A DNA stretch of 11,189 nt, from positions 1 to 11,189 of the forward strand of contig DAOVWV010000026.1 in NCBI GenBank assembly GCA_030636485.1, given 5' to 3'. Shown here in pieces: positions 1 through 10,871 of the stretch. Source of the DNA: Methyloprofundus sp. (GTDB taxonomy: Bacteria; Pseudomonadota; Gammaproteobacteria; Methylococcales; Methylomonadaceae). The position numbers and the translations under genes are program-made. The notes below the pieces were generated by a model, which worked only from the letters and a program-made list of their open reading frames with translations, ran no database searches and was not told where the DNA came from. Each line of letters begins with the position of its first letter. Positions within the stretch are counted from its first letter, which is position 1.

Positions 1-81
1 AATCATCTTTTTTGCAATAGCAGACTTGCCGAAAAATAATCAATCCATTGATTTATAAACATAAACTATGCTTTGTAGTTT

Positions 82-866
82 TTATTTGGCAATAAGTCTA
101 CTGAGGTAAGTACTGGCTTGAGAGGTAATAAACAGCGAATTAGTTGCTGCATAGGCCGCTTCGGCCTGAAGCAGCCACTGGCCATCATCGTACACCCCGC
201 CAATAGTGCTATAGTGCCCGTAGTTATTGACGGTTGTTAATTGCGATGCAAGCGCATTAATATCAGGAAAAATACGGTTTAACAGAGGATCATTGACAGG
301 AGTGGAGCTTTGCACGTAACCGCCAAAAAATTTAAGCGTTAAATAGCTCCCGCTCAAATTATAGCGCTGACTAATATCAATACCATCGAAATGACTACCG
401 GGAAAATAGGCATAAAATTCATGCGGTGGACGCATCCAGGGGTAGGCATAGCCTACATCACGGTAATCAGATAATAGATAGCTATCAAGCCCTAGACGAC
501 CGACACGAATATCCACATCACTGCGTGGACTCCAGCGTAAAAAGGCCCATTCCAGATTTTGTTCAAAAAAATCCCCGGCATGGTCGCGGGCAATCCATTG
601 CGTGGTGATATGAAACTGCTCATTGAAAGCAATATCTAACTGCACACCAAGGCGAGAGTCAGTGGTGACTCCCCAGGAATTTGTTACATATTTTGTTTGT
701 GCTGTATCTCTATAAAACCAAGTGCATCAGTGTCTGTGCCTACCCCTCCCAAAGAGCCAAAGCCTGAGATAGACCATTGCGGTGCTGTTCCCTCAGCTTT
801 AATATCTGTCGTTAACAGTATTAGGTAGGGTAGGAGACAATATAGGAGTAAAGCTTTTTTAGGCAT
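82..866 (-). pseudogene. outer-membrane porin-like beta-barrel protein, frameshifted and 3'-truncated
   Basis: The first reading frame (ATG at 866) starts with a signal peptide: a Lys pair, a hydrophobic stretch and an apparent cleavage after IKA. A mature start with the motif SISGFGSLGG follows, and this frame stops at 684. The second frame (from about 712 to 82) continues the protein with RDTAQTKYVTNSWGV, then TDSRLGVQLD, alternating beta-strand-like segments and RVGRLGLDSYLLSDYRDVGY. One base added in the A-run at 714-717 joins the frames as LGF-Y-RDTAQ, giving about 262 residues. Proteins of this look (family recalled, not searched) are porins of very roughly 380-420 residues, so the last part of the barrel seems missing: the frame ends with SRLIAK soon after an apparent strand, and no barrel sequence is visible in bases 1-81. 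No Shine-Dalgarno is seen before the ATG. The substrate is unknown. Decay is likelier than a functional short protein, but a sequencing error could explain the frameshift. Confidence 0.6.
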
Positions 867-924
867 CGTTAATTGTTAATACATCCATGTGTTCAATTCT
901 TTTCTGAGGGATAAGCCTCATCTA

Positions 925-937
925 TTCCTATTAGGAA
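925..937. promoter_or_regulatory. palindrome over the predicted porin transcription start (possible operator)
   Basis: TTCCTA and TAGGAA form a perfect 6-bp inverted repeat around one central base. It lies directly downstream of the predicted -10 element and covers the expected +1, where a repressor site would act. A second small inverted repeat, TGAGG/CCTCA (905-909/916-920), follows in the untranslated leader. The regulator is unknown. Confidence 0.3.
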
Positions 938-939
938 CG

Positions 940-968
940 AGCATAAAATAACTTTTTTACATAATCAA
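940..968 (-). promoter_or_regulatory. predicted sigma70 promoter of the porin-like gene
   Basis: Read on the minus strand, a -35 hexamer TTGATT (963-968) is followed after exactly 17 nt by TATGCT (940-945). Each matches the consensus at 4 of 6 positions. Transcription would start near 933, about 67 nt before the ATG at 866. The surrounding DNA is AT-rich, so chance matches are possible. Confidence 0.5.
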
Positions 969-1016
969 AATGGAGTGCAATAGCTTTAGCTTATAGGCTT
1001 TCAGAATAAGGATTTC

Positions 1017-1049
1017 ACGGATACCCTCCCTCAAAGGGATGTTATCCGT
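1017..1049 (-). terminator. hairpin downstream of the ParA gene, possible weak terminator
   Basis: Outer arms ACGGATA (1017-1023) and TATCCGT (1043-1049) pair perfectly. Inside a symmetric 4x4 internal loop, CCCT (1028-1031) pairs with AGGG (1035-1038) around a 3-nt loop. It begins 34 nt after the ParA stop codon on that strand. No U-tract follows, so it may protect the 3' end or bind a protein rather than terminate by itself. Confidence 0.35.
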
Positions 1050-1082
1050 TATACAAGTGTCGTTAAAATGTTACAGCTGTCT

Positions 1083-1856
1083 TTATTCATGAATCTCTAT
1101 ATGCAGTTCACGAAATTCATTGGTTACTTTATGATTGGGTAAATAATGCACTAATGGCTGTGATACGGTATGTGATTCACGCACTTTTACAGAAGGAGAT
1201 AATTTACTGTTCAAGACGGGCAGACCTTCAGCAATAAGCTCTTCGACTAGCTGTCTAGGTAGATTTGCCTGTGCCTGGAATTGGTTAACAATAATGCCTT
1301 CAATTTCCAGGTTGGCATTATGGTCCGATTTGACTTCAGTTAAGGTTTGCATCAGAGTATACAATGCTTCACGGGCAAAGGTATCACAGTCGAAAGGGAT
1401 TAAACATTTATCAGCGGCAATCAGTGCAGATTGGCTATAAAAATTAAGCACGGGCGGGGTATCAATATAGATTTCATCAAAATCTTCTAATTTATCCAGC
1501 TCTTCCTTGAGTTTAAATATTTTGTAACGTGACTCCAGGCGGCTTTGCAGTGCCTCTTGCTCAGGGTGTGAAGGTAGTACAAATAAATTAGGAAAAGGGG
1601 TCTCGTGAATAACATCTTCTAAATTGGCTCCCTTACCACCAAAAAGTCCGAGGCTTAAACAGCCTTTAAAGAAATTAGCAATGGTCTTATCAGCATCAGC
1701 TTCTTTCTGACCTAATAAATAATGTGTTGCATTGCCCTGTATATCCAGATCAATGACCAAAGTACGCTTACCTTCCATAGCACTGATGGCGGCTAAATTA
1801 CAGGTAATGGTAGACTTTCCCACACCACCTTTTTGATTAAAGATTACCCTACGCAT
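1083..1856 (-). CDS. orphan ParA/MinD-superfamily ATPase
   Basis: This 257-residue P-loop ATPase belongs to the ParA family, whose members dimerise on ATP, bind DNA non-specifically and position cargo such as plasmids, origins or chemoreceptor arrays. Visible motifs are the deviant Walker A KGGVGKST (residues 9-16, with the signature lysine), the A' motif VIDLDIQGN (34-42) and the Walker B-type IYIDTPP (129-135). The start is at the very N-terminal MRRVIFNQKGG, so there is no helix-turn-helix extension as in plasmid P1-type ParA. The ATG has a strong upstream GGGGA (1863-1867 on the opposite strand). No ParB gene is adjacent and I see no parS-like palindrome, so this is probably not the main segregation pair. 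It lies 46 nt downstream of the YbeL-like gene on the same strand, probably in one transcript. I recall close relatives in pseudomonads annotated only as ParA family protein. The fold is certain; the cargo is unknown. Confidence 0.88.
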   Translation of the reverse strand: MRRVIFNQKGGVGKSTITCNLAAISAMEGKRTLVIDLDIQGNATHYLLGQKEADADKTIANFFKGCLSLGLFGGKGANLEDVIHETPFPNLFVLPSHPEQEALQSRLESRYKIFKLKEELDKLEDFDEIYIDTPPVLNFYSQSALIAADKCLIPFDCDTFAREALYTLMQTLTEVKSDHNANLEIEGIIVNQFQAQANLPRQLVEELIAEGLPVLNSKLSPSVKVRESHTVSQPLVHYLPNHKVTNEFRELHIEIHE

Positions 1857-1902
1857 TCTTGTTCCCCAATAATTAAAGTATTATTATATGTTATATGCAA
1901 AA

Positions 1903-2391
1903 TTATGACCGTATAAACGTATTTGCCCCACAATCAGGGCATTCAGGAATAAGCCCAGCACTTTTAAAAGCGATGACTTTACCACATTTCTTACAGCTTA
2001 AAGTGCCCGGTGCAGTCAAGTCGCCCGTCTTATAAGGATGGCTATATTGCTCGGCAGTCTGAGATAGCTTTGCGAGCTCTATACGCGTCTTGTCGGCAAT
2101 ATCCAGAAAAGAATCCAACGCAAAATTTTCCAGTAACTCAATATCAAATTTAAGCCACTCGCTCAGCGAGTCATTGCTATTATCCGGTAAAGAGTGCGCT
2201 GCATGGTGTACATCTCTAGAAACCGCATCGGCCACATGGCTGACTTCCTCCTGAGACAGGCCGCCCAGTTCACTGATTTTTTCTTTGGCAGAATCCAGGT
2301 TATCAGCAATAGAATGAATCGTATCATCTGTCGCTTCATACATGTATTCCATGAAGTCATTATAGGCTTTGGTCAGTTTATTCTCACTCAT
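1903..2391 (-). CDS. ybeL: DUF1451 zinc-ribbon protein (YbeL-like)
   Basis: This 162-residue cytoplasmic protein has a helical, acidic N-terminal part (about 1-120) and a C-terminal zinc ribbon with C133-x2-C136 and C151-x2-C154. The layout, with a family-like block of the type GxLxCxxCG...CPxCG near the end, matches E. coli YbeL (DUF1451), whose function is unestablished. An ATG at 2397 would add two residues, but GGGAG sits only 2 nt before it and 8 nt before the ATG at 2391, so 2391 is chosen. The gene is divergent from leuS (82-nt gap) and followed by the ParA gene. YbeL is also near leuS in enterobacteria, which supports orthology. A zinc-binding role is inferred from the cysteines. Confidence 0.85.
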   Translation of the reverse strand: MSENKLTKAYNDFMEYMYEATDDTIHSIADNLDSAKEKISELGGLSQEEVSHVADAVSRDVHHAAHSLPDNSNDSLSEWLKFDIELLENFALDSFLDIADKTRIELAKLSQTAEQYSHPYKTGDLTAPGTLSCKKCGKVIAFKSAGLIPECPDCGANTFIRS

Positions 2392-2413
2392 TCTCATTGC
2401 TCCCGAAAAAGGC

Positions 2414-5441
<3,028 letters not shown>

Positions 5442-5442
5442 G

Positions 5443-6459
5443 ATGTGGTTAACCGTTCAGCAACTACCTTCAGCATTAGAAAAGCAACTCGCGCCTATCT
5501 ATTTTCTCAGTGGTGATGAACCACTGCAATTAGGTGAAGCTGCTGATGCGGTGAGATCAGCCGCTAAAAAAGCAGGCTATGAAAGCCGTGAGGTGCTGAC
5601 TATTGATGCCAGCTTTTCCTGGGCTGATTTTTGGCAAGCCGCTGATTCCATGTCAATTTTCTCAGAAAAGAAAATCATTGACTTACGTATTCCTTCGGGC
5701 AAACCTGGTGCCGAAGGAAGTAAGGCTTTAGTCAGTTATTGCGCACGCCTGCCAGAAGATACACTGCTATTAATCACCTCTGCCAAACTGGAAAAATCAG
5801 CAAAAAAATCAAAATGGGTAACGACACTGGACAATCATGGTGTTGCCATTCAGGTCTGGCCTTTAGCAGGCAAAGAGTTACTCAGCTGGATACAGCAACG
5901 CATGCAAAAAAGAGGGCTTAGCACAGGTAATCCGGAACTGAGGGTTATTGCGAGCCGTGTGGAAGGCAACTTGCTGGCTGCCGCTCAGGAAATAGAAAAA
6001 CTATATGTGCTTTATGGTCAAGGCCAGCTCTCGGAACAGCAAATTGAAACAGCCGTTACCGATGCCTCGCGTTATGATGTTTTTAATCTTGTTGATGCGG
6101 CATTATCGGGACGAATAGAGCGTACACTTAAAATCCTGACCGGCATACAGCATGAAGGCATTGCCCCTTCAATTGTGTTATGGGCATTAAGCCGGGAAAT
6201 TCGCAATTTAATACATATCAAGCAAAAACTCGCAGCAGGCCAGCCACAAAACCGTGTATTTATGCAGCATCAGGTTTGGGATAAACGCCAAAAGCTAGTA
6301 ACTTATGCTTTAAATAAGCTAAGTTTGCCTGATTTAATGAAAATGTTATTAGTGGCAGCCAGAGTAGACCGTCAAATAAAAGGCCAGCAGGCGGGGGATT
6401 ACTGGGAAAGCTTGCTGGAGCTTAGCTTAATGCTAGCGGCTAACCCATCCTTTGGCTAG
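5443..6459 (+). CDS. holA: DNA polymerase III, delta subunit
   Basis: The delta subunit is the wrench of the clamp loader: it opens the beta sliding clamp within the gamma/tau-delta-delta' complex. The 338-residue length fits E. coli HolA (343). The N-terminal AAA+-like domain begins with PIYFLSGDEPLQLGEAADAVR (residues 18-38), aligning with E. coli AYLLLGNDPLLLQESQDAVR. The beta-clamp contact is recognisable as MSIF (70-73), the equivalent of MSLF in E. coli. As is usual for delta, there is no Walker A, so it is not expected to bind ATP. Further matches are RVEGNLLAAAQEIEKL (middle) and the C-terminal collar-domain segment with HQVWDKRQKLVTYALNKLS. It starts 1 nt after lptE with no clear ribosome-binding site of its own, so coupled translation is likely. 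The nadD gene that follows in enterobacteria is absent; ispB faces it instead. Confidence 0.95.
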   Translation: MWLTVQQLPSALEKQLAPIYFLSGDEPLQLGEAADAVRSAAKKAGYESREVLTIDASFSWADFWQAADSMSIFSEKKIIDLRIPSGKPGAEGSKALVSYCARLPEDTLLLITSAKLEKSAKKSKWVTTLDNHGVAIQVWPLAGKELLSWIQQRMQKRGLSTGNPELRVIASRVEGNLLAAAQEIEKLYVLYGQGQLSEQQIETAVTDASRYDVFNLVDAALSGRIERTLKILTGIQHEGIAPSIVLWALSREIRNLIHIKQKLAAGQPQNRVFMQHQVWDKRQKLVTYALNKLSLPDLMKMLLVAARVDRQIKGQQAGDYWESLLELSLMLAANPSFG

Positions 6460-6466
6460 ACATATA

Positions 6467-6522
6467 ATCTGGGGAACAGGCGGCACACCCGTTTGCATGG
6501 ATAAATGAGCCACACCCCAGAT
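6467..6522. repeat. inverted repeat between convergent holA and ispB
   Basis: ATCTGGGG (6467-6474) and CCCCAGAT (6515-6522) are perfect 8-bp arms 40 nt apart in the 88-nt gap between the two stop codons. The spacer also holds imperfect direct copies GGCACACCC and GCCACACCC. No T-tract follows either arm, so a standard intrinsic terminator is not supported; it may stabilise both 3' ends. Confidence 0.35.
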
Positions 6523-6547
6523 AAGTTCAGCCCTAAGGAGCGAACAT

Positions 6548-7558
6548 TTAATAACTACGTTGCACAGAAAAACGGGCAAGTAATTCTAAAGCTTCTTTGT
6601 ATTCAGAATCAGGCAGACTCGCCAAGGCATCTATGGCTTTTTGGGCTTCCTCATCCGCGCGCTGCTCAGTATAAGCTATTGCATTAGTGGCTTTTACAAT
6701 ATCGTAGACCTCATTAAAAGAATCTCTGTTGCCTGCTTTGATTGCATCAATGATCACATCAGCCTGAGCTTTAGTACCATTTTCTATGGCGTAAATAAGC
6801 GGTAAAGTAGGCTTACCTTCGGCAAGGTCATCCCCTAGGTTTTTACCTAATTCATCTTTGCTTGAAGTATAATCCAACGCATCATCAATAAGCTGAAAGG
6901 CAACACCCAGGTGCTGTCCATAGGCAGCCATGCTCTGTTCTATATCAGTATCTGCTGCAGCAATCACCGCACCTAAGCGTGTCGCAGCACTAAATAAAAT
7001 AGCCGTTTTGCGAGAGATGACTTCCAGGTATTTTTCTTCCGTTGTTGCGGGGTTATTACAATTTAAAAGCTGTAAGACTTCGCCCTCGGCAATCGCCGTC
7101 GTCGTTTTGGATAAAATTTCCATGACACGCATATTATTCGTGCGCACCATCATCTCAAAAGCACTGGAATAAAGGTAGTCGCCCACGAGAACACTCGCAG
7201 CATTACCCCATACAGCATTCGCAGTATCCTTACCTCTGCGTAAATCAGATTCATCAACCACATCATCATGGAGTAATGTGGCGGTATGAATAAATTCAAT
7301 AACAGCCGCTAGAACCAAATGGTCATCCTGTTGGTACTCAAGGGCTTTTGCAGTCAGCAATAACAGCATAGGACGTAAACGCTTACCACCACTATTGATA
7401 ATATAATGTCCGATTTGATTAATGAGAACCACATCTGAAGTCAGTTCTTTCAAAATCAACTGATCAACTGCTTTGGCCTCTGTTTCTGTTAACTTTTGAA
7501 TTGCATTGAAATCAATAGGGGAATATGCCATATTATTGGTTTTTTGCGAAACTGTCAT
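6548..7558 (-). CDS. ispB: octaprenyl diphosphate synthase (all-trans polyprenyl synthase)
   Basis: IspB extends farnesyl diphosphate with isopentenyl diphosphate to make the isoprenoid side chain of ubiquinone and menaquinone. All hallmarks of the E-isoprenyl synthases are present in 336 residues: the substrate-binding GGKRLRP (57-63), the first aspartate-rich motif DDVVD (98-102) followed by LRRGK, and the second motif DDALD (224-228) within QLIDDALDY. A small residue (A93) sits five positions before the first motif, as expected of a long-chain enzyme. Long blocks such as IEFIHTATLLHDDVVDESD match E. coli IspB. The exact chain length cannot be read from sequence. ATG 7558 is preferred over the internal ATG at 7531 although both have poor ribosome-binding sites. 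It is divergent from rplU as in E. coli and Pseudomonas, with its own promoter carrying a strong inverted repeat. Confidence 0.96.
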   Translation of the reverse strand: MTVSQKTNNMAYSPIDFNAIQKLTETEAKAVDQLILKELTSDVVLINQIGHYIINSGGKRLRPMLLLLTAKALEYQQDDHLVLAAVIEFIHTATLLHDDVVDESDLRRGKDTANAVWGNAASVLVGDYLYSSAFEMMVRTNNMRVMEILSKTTTAIAEGEVLQLLNCNNPATTEEKYLEVISRKTAILFSAATRLGAVIAAADTDIEQSMAAYGQHLGVAFQLIDDALDYTSSKDELGKNLGDDLAEGKPTLPLIYAIENGTKAQADVIIDAIKAGNRDSFNEVYDIVKATNAIAYTEQRADEEAQKAIDALASLPDSEYKEALELLARFSVQRSY

Positions 7559-7582
7559 TGAGTTCGTGTTTTATTAATGGTA

Positions 7583-7610
7583 GTTTAAGGTATTGTAGCG
7601 CACCTTAAAC
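7583..7610. promoter_or_regulatory. perfect 9-bp inverted repeat spanning the ispB -10 (candidate operator)
   Basis: GTTTAAGGT (7583-7591) and ACCTTAAAC (7602-7610) are exact reverse complements separated by 10 nt. The predicted ispB -10 hexamer occupies 7592-7597 inside the spacer and the predicted start lies in the left arm, so a dimeric regulator bound here would cover the promoter. The transcript would contain only part of one arm, which argues against a leader-RNA hairpin. Arm centres are 19 bp apart, close to two helical turns. I do not recognise the motif as belonging to a known regulator. Confidence 0.5.
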
Positions 7611-7620
7611 AATTTGGTAA
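7592..7620 (-). promoter_or_regulatory. predicted ispB promoter
   Basis: On the minus strand, TTACCA (7615-7620) and TACAAT (7592-7597) are separated by exactly 17 nt, matching the consensus at 4 of 6 and 5 of 6 positions. Transcription would start near 7585, leaving a leader of about 27 nt before the ATG at 7558. Confidence 0.55.
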
Positions 7621-7700
7621 TACAACTATATTAACAGAACATGGCACTTAAAAACACCATAGTCGGTAAAATGTTGTTTGTGTTATTTTGTGGTGCATGA

Positions 7701-7749
7701 CGATTTTTTATTAATTTTAGTTGACGGGACATTGATATATTAATATAAT
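7701..7749 (+). promoter_or_regulatory. strong sigma70 promoter of rplU-rpmA with AT-rich upstream element
   Basis: TTGACG (7721-7726) and a perfect TATAAT (7744-7749) are separated by the optimal 17 nt, with a T/A-rich block just upstream (7701-7720) resembling an UP element. This is the arrangement expected for a ribosomal-protein operon. Transcription would start near 7756, about 40 nt before the rplU ATG. Confidence 0.85.
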
Positions 7750-7794
7750 CCTCTGTTCACTTTTAATAGATATTGCTTGACGGAGCTGACGCAA

Positions 7795-8106
7795 ATGTAT
7801 GCGGTAATTCAAACTGGCGGTAAACAATACCGTGTTGAAGAAGGTACTACCTTAAAAATAGAGAAACTTGAGCTTGGCATGGGCGACAGTGTTGAATTCG
7901 ATAATGTACTTATGGTGCAATCAGGCGATGCTGTTCAAGTTGGTCAACCTTATGTCGAAGGCAGCAAAGTCACTGCGACTGTTACTGCACAAGGTAGACA
8001 CAAAAAAATTAAAATCATCAAATTTAAAAGACGTAAGCACCACATGAAACAAATGGGTCATCGTCAATATTACACTGAAATCCAGGTCACTGGCATTTCT
8101 GCTTAA
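7795..8106 (+). CDS. rplU: 50S ribosomal protein L21 (bL21)
   Basis: bL21 binds 23S rRNA (domain V side) in the large subunit. The 103-residue product has the standard start [17 protein letters not shown] and the strongly basic rRNA-binding stretch [14 protein letters not shown] followed by [14 protein letters not shown], the usual family ending. An in-frame TTG at 7777 would add six residues, but the family starts at MYAVI and CGGAG (7781-7785) is placed 9 nt before the ATG at 7795, so the ATG is chosen. It is first in the rplU-rpmA operon, behind a near-consensus promoter and divergent from ispB. Confidence 0.98.
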   Translation: MYAVIQTGGKQYRVEEGTTLKIEKLELGMGDSVEFDNVLMVQSGDAVQVGQPYVEGSKVTATVTAQGRHKKIKIIKFKRRKHHMKQMGHRQYYTEIQVTGISA

Positions 8107-8120
8107 CACGAGGATTTACA

Positions 8121-8378
8121 ATGGCTCATAAAAAAGCTGGTGGTAGTACCAAAAACGGTCGCGATTCCAACGCGAAACGATTAGGTGTTAAACGTTACGG
8201 TGGCGAGTCTGTGAGTGCAGGTAGCATCATTGTTCGTCAACGTGGAACACGTTTTCACCCAGGAACAAATGTAGGCTGCGGCAAAGATCACACTTTGTTT
8301 GCAACAGCAACTGGCAAAATTGTATTTGAGGTTAAAGGCCCTCAAAAACGTAAATTTGTTAGCATTGTCGCTGCATAA
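8121..8378 (+). CDS. rpmA: 50S ribosomal protein L27 (bL27)
   Basis: bL27 reaches into the peptidyl-transferase centre with its flexible N-terminus and stabilises tRNA there. The 85-residue length is typical. The start [20 protein letters not shown] is the classic gammaproteobacterial form, without the cleaved N-terminal extension found in Firmicutes. The block [21 protein letters not shown] is diagnostic. A good Shine-Dalgarno (CGAGGA, 8109-8114) precedes the ATG, 14 nt after the rplU stop. Two hairpins follow, so most transcripts probably end here before obgE. Confidence 0.98.
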   Translation: MAHKKAGGSTKNGRDSNAKRLGVKRYGGESVSAGSIIVRQRGTRFHPGTNVGCGKDHTLFATATGKIVFEVKGPQKRKFVSIVAA

Positions 8379-8391
8379 TTATTTTAGACTT

Positions 8392-8419
8392 CTTAAGCCT
8401 GATTAGTTTCAGGCTTAAG
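8392..8419 (+). repeat. perfect 11-bp hairpin after rpmA, without U-tract
   Basis: CTTAAGCCTGA (8392-8402) and TCAGGCTTAAG (8409-8419) pair perfectly around a 6-nt loop, 13 nt after the rpmA stop. No T-run follows, so it is more likely a stabilising or processing structure placed ahead of the true terminator. Confidence 0.6.
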
Positions 8420-8437
8420 CTGAATAAGATATAAAAG

Positions 8438-8466
8438 CCTCGTCCGCAAAGACGGGGTTTTTTTTT
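8438..8466 (+). terminator. intrinsic terminator of rplU-rpmA
   Basis: CCTCGTC (8438-8444) pairs with GACGGGG (8451-8457) through six Watson-Crick pairs and one G-U pair around the loop CGCAAA. Nine T residues (8458-8466) follow directly, and after GCC there is another T-run. This is a standard Rho-independent terminator. Confidence 0.88.
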
Positions 8467-8489
8467 GCCTTTTTTTGTATACTTTTATG

Positions 8490-8528
8490 ATACTTCACAC
8501 GACCGTGATGAGTGATCGCACGAAGTAT
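8490..8528. promoter_or_regulatory. imperfect dyad upstream of obgE
   Basis: ATACTTC (8490-8496) and GAAGTAT (8522-8528) are perfect 7-bp arms. Pairing resumes further in, giving 11 of 15 matched positions (8490-8504 with 8514-8528) around a 9-nt centre. It lies between the rpmA terminator and the obgE start, so it could be an operator or a leader hairpin. I found no convincing -35/-10 pair for obgE here. Confidence 0.3.
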
Positions 8529-8575
8529 ATATTTGCTGCAATCCCCATGTTTGATTGTATAACTGGTTTGAGTGA

Positions 8576-10736
<2,161 letters not shown>

Positions 10737-10818
10737 TTTTTAACCACCTTCACTGTAAAAAACACTCGCCTAGCCTAGTCAAATAACCTTATTATCTTTC
10801 ATTCCGCGACAACTCTGA

Positions 10819-10870
10819 TGGATGCGCCTGGGCTTATCCACCAAAAGTTGCGCAGCGCTGCTTTGCGCCA
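10819..10870. repeat. GC-rich dyads in the proB-lysA convergent gap
   Basis: The 135-nt gap between the two stop codons contains TGGAT/ATCCA (10819-10823/10836-10840) enclosing GCC/GGC, then the perfect palindrome GCAGCGCTGC (10852-10861). Around the palindrome, TTGCGCA and TGCGCCAA could pair with one bulged base; on the lysA strand that stem is followed by CTTTT. A weak terminator for lysA is possible. No clear terminator is seen for proB. Confidence 0.25.
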
Positions 10871-10871
10871 A

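Noticed and set aside
426..608. Plus-strand open frame opposite the porin-like gene
   Set aside because: It lacks any recognisable motif, and the opposite strand encodes family-like porin sequence, so it is an antisense shadow.
1083..1856. ParA gene as a sign of an integrated plasmid or mobile element
   Set aside because: No parB, replication gene, integrase, att-like repeat or transposase is present, and the neighbours are conserved chromosomal genes.
6460..6547. Possible tRNA or small RNA between holA and ispB
   Set aside because: No cloverleaf, no T-loop GTTCRA motif and no acceptor pairing; only a simple inverted repeat is seen.
7777..7794. In-frame TTG extension of rplU
   Set aside because: bL21 proteins begin at MYAVI, and CGGAG is correctly spaced for the ATG at 7795.
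10834..10842. DnaA-box-like TTATCCACC in the proB-lysA gap
   Set aside because: A single site with one mismatch, with no cluster, AT-rich unwinding region or dnaA/dnaN neighbours; an origin is not supported.
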